From the NCBI GenBank assembly GCA_943704525.1, contig CALSCQ010000197.1:1-16073 (forward strand): a stretch of 16,073 bases of DNA, in the 5' to 3' direction. Below are positions 1-8,905 of the stretch, piece after piece. The notes beneath the pieces were generated by a model. It saw nothing but the letters and a program-made list of their open reading frames with translations. It ran no database searches and was not told where the DNA came from. This DNA comes from Pigoraptor vietnamica. Lineage: Eukaryota; Opisthokonta; Filasterea. The position numbers and the translations under genes were made by a program. Each line of letters starts with the position of its first letter. Positions within the stretch are counted from its first letter, which is position 1.

Positions 1-34
1 TCTCGGCGGCAGAGACAGGTCGGAGAGCGAGCGA

Positions 35-258
35 CTAAATCAGCGGCGTGTGGCTGTCGGGCGGTTACCCGATTGCTGGAGTGTGGAAGTGTGGAGATTC
101 GGCTACCGATTGCCTGGCCTCTTTTGGTAGCCGCGGGTCTCACACTTTACATTTACGCAGGTCGAGTGTTACGTCGTGTTACATGATGCACACAACACAC
201 AAGGTGTGCGACCACGGCTTTAAGAGCCCTCACATACACGCGCGCGATTTGTACTCAC
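35..258 (-). other. Possible intron 3 of EGF gene, next exon 34-1
   Basis: A consensus donor ctc|GTGAGT lies at 258, only 26 bases before the in-frame stop at 230. A usable acceptor (ctgatttAG, phase 1) ends at 35, leaving an open frame to the window edge. If used, the gene runs off the left end. If not, the protein ends eight codons after the donor. The stretch holds no other feature. Confidence 0.45.
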
Positions 259-3200
259 GAGAAGGGCATGGCGTTGACACGGACAGCAGGTTTTCCATGA
301 CGTCCGCGTTGCTTCCCACGAGGCCGTCGTACGGCGCAAACGCCACGTCGAATCGAAAGCGGAGGTTGCGGATGCGGCTCGCAGTGGCGTTGACGGGGAG
401 TGGGCGCGTGAGACGCACCTTCCACGGACCGTACGGACTGTAGCTGATTCGCGTCGAGTCGTCAAAACGCGGCAGCGTCTGCGACTGGTAGCTGCACGTG
501 GCTGCGTCGTAGCTGAACGACGCCGGCGCCTTCGTGTGGAGGAAGGGCCAGAGGCTCCCGCGCCCATCGAAGAAATACGACGAGGGGAGCTTGGTGAGGT
601 CGAGCTGTATGAACACGCCCGACGTGAGGTCCCCAATCGTCGCAGGGTAGAGGTACGCGGACGCAGTGACGAGCCGTGCGCGCGGGAAGCGCGTTCGTGG
701 GGGCACAGGGACGACGAATACGGCGGCGCCCGTCTGCTGCAAGCTCGCGAAGCTTGCGGGGGCGTCGTCCGCGCTTATCTCGTGCACGACCGTGCGCATG
801 TTGCCTGTCGCCGGCAGCGTCGTCAGGCAGTTGAGATACGCGGACTGAATCGCCGCCTTGAGCGTGCGAAGGTCGGTCGAGCCGACGGAGGTTGTGATGG
901 GGAGCGCCGAGAGTTCGCTGCTGACGAGCGTGCTGTCGAGGCAGAGGTAGCGCAGTTGCCGCACTTGGCGCGAGATGGCCTCGATGATCCGGAAAGCGAC
1001 GCTCTGCACTTTGCGGTTGTACGCTGTGAGCATGCGGTCGTAGTCGAACGTTGTCAGCGACGGGATTGACGCCGCATCGAGAGCGCGCGCGTTTTCCCAG
1101 CCGAGCGCGCGCACGGCCTCCGCTTGCCACACGCTCATGTACGTGTTGATGGTCCCGACCATCTCCACGAAGTTGTCGACGTCGTCGGAGAGCGTCGAGC
1201 CGTTCGAAAGTAGGGCTGAGAGGCTGGCGAGATACGTCTGGAAGCGGGCGCTGTCGATTGCCAGGTCCGGGATGAGGCCCGGGTAGGATGCGCTTTGCAC
1301 GTTGTCGTTCGTGTCGATGGCGGCCATGAGCGTCGCGTTCATCGCATCGAGGTCGCCCGCGGCCTTTGGCGTGCAGCAAAGTCGATGTGTGAGTGAAAAA
1401 AGGCCAGTGGCGTTGGTGGGTTCACAGGAGGTGAGACAGGAGGTGGGCTCCAACAGAGCCAAGGTGTGCGCTGCATGCCTCTGTAGCCGGTCAATACGCG
1501 TCTGACGGCGCCTGTCCCACCTGCTGCAAGTACGCGACGTCGTGTTGGTCCAAAATTCCGTCGCCCAGGCCGCGTCGACGTCCGAAAATCTTCTTGAAGA
1601 CCTTTCCGACCGCTTTTCCGACGCCCTTTACGATGTTGACGACGCCGTTGACGGCGTTTTTGGCAGCTTGGATGACGCGATCCTTGTTCGCGAGGATGAA
1701 CTTGAGCGTGTCCTTGAGCCCCGATATGCACTTTAGCGTGTCGCCGGACACTGTTGCGATGGCGAGTCCCGCAAGCCCGCCGGAAGCCACGGCACCGGCC
1801 GTCGCCACGCAGCTCTTCGCCGTGTTGGACACAATCGGCACCCCCGCCTTCACCATGCCGAGAATGCCAACGACGTTCTCCACGACGGTGCGCACTTGCG
1901 ACGAGGGGATGAGGTTGCTCAGCTTGCGGAATGCCTTGTCGAGTAGCTCGCCGCCCGTGTCGAGCAGCACGTTCCATGCAGCTTCCGCGGCGTTCGATAG
2001 GCCGTCCACGGTGAACGAGACCTTGTCCCACAGCTTGATCGCCTCCTCCTCGAGCAAGTTATTCACGCGCAGGCCGTTCACAATCTCCATGATCGATACC
2101 ACGCCGTCGAACGGCGCAACCTCGAACGTCGATGGCAGCACACCGTCGCGACAGATGCGAAACCTTGTCTGGACGTCCTGCCACGCGATCGGCCCGAGTT
2201 CGCGAGGCCCGATGCTGCTGAACACCTCGCACGGCACCGCTGCGAGCGCCGACGACTGCGCCTTCCGAAACACGCGCACGATGTCGCTAGCCGAGCCGCG
2301 AAGTTGCCGCAGATCGACGAACGCGCTTAGCATCTCCGACGGATCGACCTTGTTGTTGCCGTCGGTGTCCCAACCCTTCTGCCCGCCGGCGTCGTCAAAC
2401 TTGTTCCCCATCGCCTCGGAGTTCGCCCTCATCTCTTCGACGCTCGTCTTGAGGCGATCGACCTTCTCGCCGACATCCTGTATGGCGTCCTGGCACTTGC
2501 GTATCATGACGCCGTTCTCGAGCACCGCCGCCTGGATCTCGCGCAGCTGGTTTCCCTGGTTGACGAGGATTTGGTTCGTCTCGGCAATCCGCGCCTCGAC
2601 TGTCTTGAAGCCCGCGTCGAGCGCTGCCGAGAGTGTCCGGTTGACCTCGCTGATGGCGCCGATGATGTCGCTCGTGGCGTTCTTGAGGCCGCCGCTGATG
2701 TACGCGCGCATCTGCTCGTTCGTGACGCCGAGCGTGCGCAGCTGCTGCAGGTGCCGGATGTTGGCCTCGTAGCCCTCGACGATTTTGACGTACTCTTCGA
2801 TGAGCGGGTCGTACTGCGACCACGCGAGCGGCGTCACCTCGTTCTGTCGGAAGCCGAGAAAGTCGAGACCGATGGGACTACGCAGCATGCTTGCCATGCA
2901 ACACGACCAGTCGGCGATCAGCGTCTGGACTTCCCGCTCAGCGCGCTTCATGCCGCACAGCTCGTCGAGCCGAGACAGCGCCAGCGTCTGTCGGGATGCG
3001 ACCGCGTGCAGGCGGGCCTCGAAAGCCACGGCCAGCACGTAGTCGAGGCACCGGTCGGCCTAATGTGCGCGGTATGTGAATAGCGCAGGATGGTTAATGC
3101 ACATCTCGTTGGATAGACCCGGCGTGCGCGCACTGTGAGTCAACGGCTTACCGAGCACTCGCCGGGGATGACACAGCAGTCGACCATGGTGATGCACTGC

Positions 3201-4199
3201 TTCGAATTCGAAGGGCGTACGACGTAGCCGGCCGTGCACCCGCAGGAGAACGAGCCCACCGTGTTGGTGCAGAGCTGCTGGCAGCCGGCCGTTCCCTCGG
3301 CACACTCGTCGATCTCGCTGCAGGCGATTGAAGAGGTAGGGATCGCCCGAAATCCAGGCTTGCACACGCACGAGTACGAGCCCAGCGTGTTGACGCAGTT
3401 AGTCGACGATTCGCACGAATGGGTTCTGCGCGCGCATTCGTCGATGTCGACGCAGTGGAACGCGTTGGTGTGCTCGTAGCCGGACGACGGGCAGTCACAA
3501 GCGTATCGATCGGGGCCGGGGTTGCAAGTTGCGGCAGCGCGTCGTTTGATCGCATTGGTTGTTGCCTGTCGCACATTCGTCCTCGTCGACGCAGTCGGTT
3601 GCGCTGGAGCCGATGTGCACGTAACCCTCTTTACAGTCGCACACGTAGCTTCCCACCGTGTCCCTACAATTCGAAGTCGCCGTGTCGCAGTTAGCCGTCT
3701 TGCGCTCGCATTCGTTGACGTTCGCGCACTTGAATCGGTCTCCGTCAATGACCGCGAAGCCGTCGTTGCACTCGCATTTGTAGCTGCCCTCACTGTTGCT
3801 ACACCACGTGGACAGCCTGTCGCACTGTCCGTTATTCGACCGGCATTCGTCGATGTCCTTGTCGCAGTCGGGCGGGTTTTGCCATCCGTCGCAACACTTT
3901 GAGCACGGGCCTTTGATGCAAATAAATTCGCCGTGACCAATGACCAACGGGTTGTTGCAAGTATCCTGTTCGCATTGAGTTCCCTCAACATCAGACACAA
4001 CGAACGTTCCCGGCCCTGTGACAGGTAGACAGGCCTCGAAGTTCGCCGATTTGCGCGGACCAAATGCGCCGAGTTCGCAAGTGCTCATCTTCCCGGTGGA
4101 ACAAAGAGTTCCCGCCGCAGTCATCGCCACCCTCGAAGACAACAGCACGAGCAACACGACCGCGACACGCGCCGGCCGATTGTCCTTGACCCACCACAT
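230..4199 (-). CDS. Secreted multi-EGF protein with helical region and EF-hand loop (3 or more exons)
   Basis: Exons on the minus strand are 4199-3152, 3059-1521 and 1363-259 (or to the stop at 230). Both internal introns are phase 0 and use GT-AG. The ATG at 4199 has A at -3 and G at +4 and opens a signal peptide (hydrophobic residues about 12-22, cleavage near 28-30). A Cys-rich stretch (33-112) is followed by five calcium-binding EGF repeats (about 115-158, 160-203, 205-249, 251-293, 295-335), each with a D/N-x-D/N-E-C start and most with GSY/F-x-C-x-C. Residues about 486-571 look coiled-coil, and 580-591 form a complete EF-hand loop (DTDGNNKVDPSE). A Gly/Ala hydrophobic stretch (765-788) and a Lys-rich stretch (817-846) follow. 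The C-terminal 370 residues are unrecognised and carry N-glycosylation sequons. Family knowledge: cbEGF repeats mediate extracellular calcium-dependent contacts. A matrix or surface role is inferred. Exon 1 carries an apparent one-base frameshift in EGF repeat 3. The true 3' end may lie further left. Confidence 0.82.
1364..1520 (-). other. Intron 2 of EGF gene (phase 0, 157 bp)
   Basis: The donor reads cagcag|GTGGGA at 1520. The acceptor follows a T-rich stretch (ggccttttttcactc) and ends ccaaAG at 1364. Both exons are in phase 0, giving YLQQ then AAGDLDAM. The downstream choice is the less certain half. Confidence 0.72.
3060..3151 (-). other. Intron 1 of EGF gene (phase 0, 92 bp)
   Basis: The donor reads tcg|GTAAGC at 3151 and the acceptor cattAG at 3060. 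It joins the codon for Ser349 to GCC GAC CGG. Without splicing, the upstream frame stops at 3140 and the downstream frame is preceded by a stop that overlaps the acceptor AG. Confidence 0.88.
3511..3522 (-). other. One-base frameshift in EGF repeat 3 of the EGF gene
   Basis: The EGF pattern runs in one minus-strand frame down to about 3522 (CATGNNQCDQTTRC), then resumes in another frame from about 3521 (DRYACDC, then the next two EGF repeats). Skipping one base in either C4 run (minus sense; plus G runs 3512-3515 and 3518-3521) restores normal cbEGF cysteine spacing. It also makes exon 1 exactly 349 codons, ending in phase 0 at the GTAAGC donor. No splice signals fit here. It is either a homopolymer sequencing error or a real mutation. 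Confidence 0.75.
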
Positions 4200-4886
4200 T
4201 TCGAAGACTGAGCCGGGCAGCCAACCACTGCGGGTCAGAGCTATCGGACAGCTTATGTTCCGCTGTTTCTGCAGTGAGATGGACTGACTGTCGCCACTGA
4301 GGTACAAGACGTCCCCTTGCCCGGCGGTACAATTAAGTAAACACGCACTAAATGGTCAGGTGTGCGGGTGTATGGATTAGCCCGCATGACCCTTTGCGCG
4401 TGCGAATTTGTATGTAATTGGCGGTTCGCGAACTCATCCAATAGAACTCGAATTAATCAAACCATTCACCAACAGGTGGTAAATAACTTTAATAAAAGAG
4501 CAATGGGCCCCAAATTTCAGTGAGCCCCGCAGTCGACGGGCAAATGGGTAAGACGGATCCCGCCAATACTGAAACTCAATATAGACCAAAATGCTACCCT
4601 CGACGGGCATTTAATTCACCAGAGCTCAGTACAGGCAAAACCTGTTTTGGCCGGCGGCAATGCAGGACTGATAGGCCGTAACGGCAAGCGGACGGTTGAA
4701 TCTATAGTGAGCGGAGCTTAGCCGGTAAGCCCCATTGCCGACTTCACCTTGGCAGACGTTCGTCTGCATTGGCTATTGAAGGATCTGAAGATTCGCTTAG
4801 GCAGGCTTAACTCACTGACAATCGCCATCTTGGCCACCGGCTCAATATTCTGCGAACGAAGCCTGAGCGGCTGGACATTGCGAACC
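4200..4886. promoter_or_regulatory. Divergent intergenic region, AT-richer than flanks
   Basis: This gap separates the starts of two divergent genes, so it should hold both promoters and 5' leaders. It is visibly AT-richer than its surroundings from about 4320 to 4650, with an AATAAAA run near 4490. A ten-base direct repeat, tcgacgggca, occurs near 4533 and 4598. A short inverted repeat, CAAAAC-ct-GTTTTG, lies near 4636-4649. I see no gene, RNA or clear TATA box at a fixed distance from either start. Open frames in it begin with non-ATG codons. Confidence 0.5.
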
Positions 4887-5953
4887 ATGATTACTGTCGA
4901 CGTCCGTGGACGCCACGCGAGGCGCCATTTCAGCTCGATCATCAGCCCTGTCGGCGCTCTCCTCGCGCTGCTCGTCGTCACCAGTGCACTCATCGGTTCC
5001 ACGAACGCCGATGCTGTGGCTTCAGCGTGCGTTCGCGATCAGGAGGTAAGGTGTCAATGTGTCCGTCGTCAGTGGTCTGAGTGCCGGGCTGCACAATGTC
5101 ATCAGAGTGAGAGGGTGACCCGGTTGCGGTATCAGATCCTGTGTTGGAGAGTCGAGGGCCTGTTGTCAGTTTAAGCTGAGAGTGGTGTTTTTTTGTCTGA
5201 TTAATTGAGTTGCGTTGCAGAGCAACATTGTCGTCGAGGTGCCGCCCGGCAAGAACATCTATCTTCGCGAAGGCACCGGCGGCGACATCATTCTGGACGG
5301 GCCGAGTGCGAGGGCGATCATCGGAGACTCCGTGGCGAAGACGTCGCTGCTCAGCAACATTGCGAGCATTTTCGAGCGCCTGACAGCCGTTGAAGCACTG
5401 GTACTGTACCAATGGGCATGCATATCCACTCCTAACCCTGTTCACAGACTGAGTCCTCGTCACTGTCGTGTCAGAACCCATATGATTGCCGTGCCTACGA
5501 GTAGCAGACACTTTTGGGCTCCTTCGCACAGTAATTGAATTGATGGCGGCCGCAGGCTCACCTGACCTGTAAGCCCGTTCACGTAATTGGACTCGGACCC
5601 CTAATTTTTGCCGCGCGCAGCTTCGCTCGGACCAAACGAGCAGGCTTTATTACGAGGAGAAGAAGTTTGCGCTGCCGCCAACCGGAAACGCGTCGTACAT
5701 AGACATGCCAGTGGCCTGTCGCACGGGGTTCCGCCCCACCGGAGGCAGCTGTCTCGTCAAGGCCACCGCGGACATGGCAAAGTGGAACACGGCGGACATT
5801 CTCAGGGCGATATCTTTTTCAAAGCTGGTCTATTCTGGCTACGACGGAAACCCCGCCGATCGGCAGGCATGGACGTGCGGGTTTTCCAACGCGGGCGCCA
5901 CCCCACTCGACGCCTTTGTCAGTGCCCTCTGCCTGGCTGTGAACAGGCCCTAG
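4887..5953 (+). CDS. Small secreted or membrane-anchored protein, unknown function (3 exons, 223 aa)
   Basis: Exons are 4887-5045, 5221-5400 and 5621-5953, all joined in phase 0. The ATG at 4887 is preceded by gaacc (A at -3) and followed by A. Residues 1-15 are basic and 16-37 hydrophobic, so this is a signal peptide or type II anchor with possible cleavage near 41-47. Residues 54-95 read like short beta rungs (NIVVEVPPG, NIYLREG, DIILDG, RAIIGD). They run into a heptad-like helix, SLLSNIASIFERLTAVEALVL, and this rung-then-heptad order resembles trimeric fibre stalks. Exon 3 gives a C-terminal domain with four cysteines (VACRTGF, GSCL, WTCGF, ALCLAV) and an NAS sequon. I do not recognise the family. 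An oligomeric extracellular protein is inferred from composition only. Confidence 0.8.
5046..5220 (+). other. Intron 1 of small secreted-protein gene (phase 0, 175 bp)
   Basis: The donor reads gag|GTAAGG at 5046. A T-rich tract (gtttttttgtctgattaattg, containing a ctgat branch-like site) precedes the acceptor ttgcAG at 5220. Confidence 0.88.
5401..5620 (+). other. Intron 2 of small secreted-protein gene (phase 0, 220 bp)
   Basis: The donor reads ctg|GTACTG at 5401, a weak site. The acceptor follows ccctaatttttgccgcgcgcAG at 5620, with a ctaat branch-like site. The joined frame runs to a TAG at 5951-5953. Confidence 0.8.
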
Positions 5954-6373
5954 AGCGGCGCCGGATGCCAGTGCCGCGCAGGCCCATGCAATGAAAGTGT
6001 GCGTAATCTATACTCCCTGCCATGGGTCACTCGGAATAGTGCCGGGAAGCCGAGTGACAAACACCGACAGATGATGTTTCCCGGCGTTGCGTGAGACCTT
6101 ACTGAACTGAGTGAAATGGCTCTTGACATGACGCCCATGTTTCACCCCATATTCTTTATAGGACATGTATGTACAACGAGTCGAGGCAGAGTGACGCGCT
6201 TGCAAAAACGAAGCCGCAGACAAGTGCGAGTGCTGTGCGCAGGGGTAGTCAAAGAATCCACGAGATTGTACAAAATGTCCCGCCTATGGAACACGGGCCG
6301 GAGCAAACGCGCCGCACGTGTTGTGCGGCTGTGCAACACGCGTCGGCGCAAACGAAGCGGAGTCAGGCGTGGG
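5954..6373. other. Convergent 3' intergenic gap
   Basis: This stretch lies between the stop codons of two convergent genes and should contain both 3' untranslated regions. I see no AATAAA on either strand close to the stops, no repeats and no convincing coding sequence. The open frames through it are short and lack the GC-rich third positions of the neighbouring genes. Confidence 0.5.
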
Positions 6374-6743
6374 TCAGAGAATGTACGGCATGAAATGGTC
6401 GGCATCAGCGTCGCTCATTTTGACCCGCTTGACGAGGAAACTAAGTTCGTCCCCAAACCCCGCTGCGCTGTCCACGCAATCGGGCGCGTGCACAAAGAAG
6501 TCGCCGTACGCGTAATCGCCCGCCGCACTGCACGCGTGGAAATATTAATGTTAGTCTTCGTTATTGCAAACGGAGGAACAGTATTATCTCCTTTCATGTA
6601 GTGCTCTGTTAATTGCAACGCTCACGAGCACATTACCCTACCATTATGCGGACAGTGCTGTTCCACCATATACACCTAGCAAGATCTCGTCACAAACACG
6701 TGCAGCACACGCACAAGCAAGACACCGCGCACGCACGCGCATT

Positions 6744-6778
<35 letters not shown>

Positions 6779-7823
6779 GGCACGCACCTCGGCACAGATG
6801 CAGGCACACTCCCGCCCGTCGCTTGCATCGAACGATCCGCGGCAGCCGACGACCCGCTTCCCCACATCAGCGCCGCGCGCGCCTCCGCCGTCGCCTGTCC
6901 GTCCGCAAGCAGCGCAGAGTCCGCGAGTGCATCCCGCATGGTGCCAAGCTCAAACGCGCTGCCATCACCGCGCTTCGGGGCCACGGGCATCGGCGACGAC
7001 GTGTGCTGTCGCTTGCGGCTCGTGCGCGTCGGACTTTCTCCAGCCGGAGGTGTCGTCCGCAGTGGGACGTCGCGGCCGCCCTCGGGGTGCCGGGTGGGCA
7101 TCCGCTTGGTCACGTGGACGGCGTCCCCTTGCGAGGGCGAATTTCCCGCCATTGCGCGCGGTTGTGCGAGGGCCCTACTGCCCAATGCAGACAGCATGGT
7201 CGCTGCCGTTGTTGGGGGCACGATTCCGTCGCCAGGAGGGAGGGATGGTGTCACGTCCGCCGCCGGCGTAGCCGCCTGAGCGGACGCCGAATCACGCAGC
7301 GGCACCACTTCGTCGAGGGGCGCGGCGTCCACCCGCTTCAGGCGCACGTCCAGAACAGGATGGAGAGGGGAAGCACTCGATTCGAGCGAGGTATGAGGCG
7401 CGTTATGCGAAATGGCAATGTGAGGCGCGCTTTCCTCGACTGTCGCGTGCGGCGCAACTGTAACGGGCGCAGCGTTCGCTTCTGGCGCGACAAAGGTGGA
7501 AAGGCTCGTCGCAGCGGGCGCAAGTGACGTGTCTTCGGGTGCGAGTGATGTGTCTTGTTGAACGGCAATGTGAGGGGTTGTGGGCTGGAAGGGAAGTCGT
7601 GCGGCGTCGGCTTCGAGAGCAAGGCGCAGTTCGCGCGAATCCGCAGAGACAACGAGGCGCTCGGCGAGACGCAGTTCGTCGCGACAAGTGGATGCGACGC
7701 TCAACCGCGCATACAAGTGGGCGAGATGCACAACGTCCGCTGTTGGGAGACAAGAAAGCGAGACTGTTAGAGGCGAGTAGAGACGGCGGAATATGCACAC
7801 CTGTTACTGGCTCCTTGTGCCAT
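6374..7823 (-). CDS. Disordered, probably nuclear protein with short C-terminal fold (3 exons, 373 aa)
   Basis: Exons on the minus strand are 7823-7808 (16 bp), 7739-6788 and 6527-6374, with phases 1 and 2 matching exactly. The ATG at 7823 has A at -3 and G at +4. Residues 7-55 look helical (DVVHLAHLYARL, DELRLAERL). Residues 58-320 are rich in Pro, Ala, Ser and Thr, with near-repeats DTSLAPE/DTSLAPA and TPHIAV/APHIAI. A cluster at 246-262 (SRKRQ...APKR) resembles a bipartite nuclear localisation signal. The last exon gives 50 residues, GDYAYGDFFVHAPDC then GFGDELSFLVKRV, ending MPYIL. That order (FFVH, then GDxxxFxV) resembles the second half of a cold-shock domain, but the RNP1 motif is missing, so the assignment is weak. 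A nuclear regulatory role is inferred from the basic cluster and disorder only. Confidence 0.72.
6528..6787 (-). other. Intron 2 of disordered-protein gene, carries (GT)n (phase 2, 260 bp)
   Basis: The donor reads ccgag|GTGCGT at 6787. The acceptor follows acattaatatttccacgcgtgcAG at 6528, with a taacattaat branch-like region. The (GT)n tract starts ten bases inside the donor. Splicing replaces a run of Val-Cys codons with a sensible C-terminus. Confidence 0.78.
6747..6777. repeat. (AC)n microsatellite, sense (GT)n in intron
   Basis: A pure AC run of about 15 units lies in the second intron of the minus-strand disordered-protein gene, so it reads (GT)n in the transcript. Confidence 0.99.
7740..7807 (-). 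other. Intron 1 of disordered-protein gene (phase 1, 68 bp)
   Basis: The donor reads gcca|GTAACA at 7807. The acceptor is preceded by cctctaacagtctcgctttcttgtctcccaacAG, a strong branch-like site plus pyrimidine tract, ending at 7740. It joins MAQGA to TDVVHL. The acceptor is firmer than the donor. Confidence 0.7.
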
Positions 7824-8905
7824 AGTTGAACGACGTTACAGAGTAACGAGCTATTGAGACTCACGACAGGCAACGAAAGCCCCACTTGTAGCACACTACT
7901 ACGACCTTGTACAAACAGGTCCGCGAAATGACATATAAAACACACACCTTCAGAGCCGCAGCGCCCACCCGCGGCGTCCCTCGCATTCTCCGACATGGAC
8001 CATGGAATCACGCGCACGCAGCGCCAACCAGACAGCACAACGCATGCACGACACCACAAAGGCAACTTGGTTGTTAACTGTGGTGATAATGAAAGGTTGC
8101 GCAGCTGCAGTGAGAGGATGCCTGATTGAAGTGGATCCACTAGAAAGGCGTGCGATCCACAGCGCACGACGGCACAAACGAAGCACACAGAGTGACAGTG
8201 AACGCGCGGAGGAAGCACAAGCGCGCGACAGACGAAGCTTCTCAAGAGTCGGTGAAGAGTCAGAGAAAAGAATGCAAACCACTTTGGTTGAGGTCGTCCT
8301 GAAATCTGCCGAGATATCGGATAAACTGACCATGATGTCATGGTACAATTCTTTCCGATGAAGCGCACATATTTTACGATTCATCGAACACATTCAGATA
8401 TGTGCTAATGGACGGATTCTTGTATCAGACTAAAATCAATCGCAGTCTCAGAAATCGTAGTAATGTGAATCTGACGAATTAGTTGATTTCGGTGCTAATT
8501 CGGGAGGGAGGCCTGTCAGCACCTGTCACCCAATTTTGTGGGCTGTCATGCCTCACAGACACGAGGACATCCCAGCCCGACTTGCACACAACCGCACTCT
8601 GCGAATTCGCATTTCACACGAGCGCTTCCTCAATAGCAGCGCGTAATCGCATTGGTACTTTCGCTTTTCGGGCTCGTTGGGCACAGTACTGAAACGGAGA
8701 GCCAGCCGAGTGGTGACGGACCGTTGACGGCCGGAGTGCGGATTGAGGCCGCAGACCGACGATTTGATGGGCGTTCGTGAAAGCTGCGCCTCCCGATCCT
8801 AGCGAATTGATGTCGCTGTAATATTTCCGTCGTTTTCGTGGGGCACGCTCTTCATCAAGCGCGCCGGTGTGTGCCGGCGGACCGACCCTCTGTCTGGTCC
8901 GGAAT
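7824..8905. promoter_or_regulatory. Divergent intergenic region (1.08 kb)
   Basis: This gap separates the starts of two divergent genes. It contains a TATAAAA near 7934 on the plus strand, which is too far from either start to assign. An AT-richer patch at about 8370-8510 contains a perfect inverted repeat. A 119-codon ATG-started frame on the plus strand (8002-8361) lacks the neighbours' codon bias and any recognisable motif, and I do not call it. No RNA gene is seen. Confidence 0.5.
8475..8502. repeat. 8-bp inverted repeat with 12-bp spacer in divergent promoter region
   Basis: CGAATTAG (8475-8482) and CTAATTCG (8495-8502) are exact reverse complements separated by 12 bases, in the AT-rich part of the gap between divergent genes. 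The arms contain a TAATT core typical of homeodomain-like binding sites. Function as an operator is a guess. Confidence 0.45.

Noticed and set aside
4704-4712. TATAGTGAG, resembling the end of a phage T7 promoter or vector sequence
   Set aside because: Only nine bases match, the upstream part of a T7 promoter is absent, and the flanking sequence is not vector-like.
8002-8361. ATG-started 119-codon plus-strand frame in the divergent gap
   Set aside because: It lacks the GC-rich third positions of the five called genes, has no motif and overlaps an equally long minus-strand frame. It could still be a short unknown gene, but I cannot support it.
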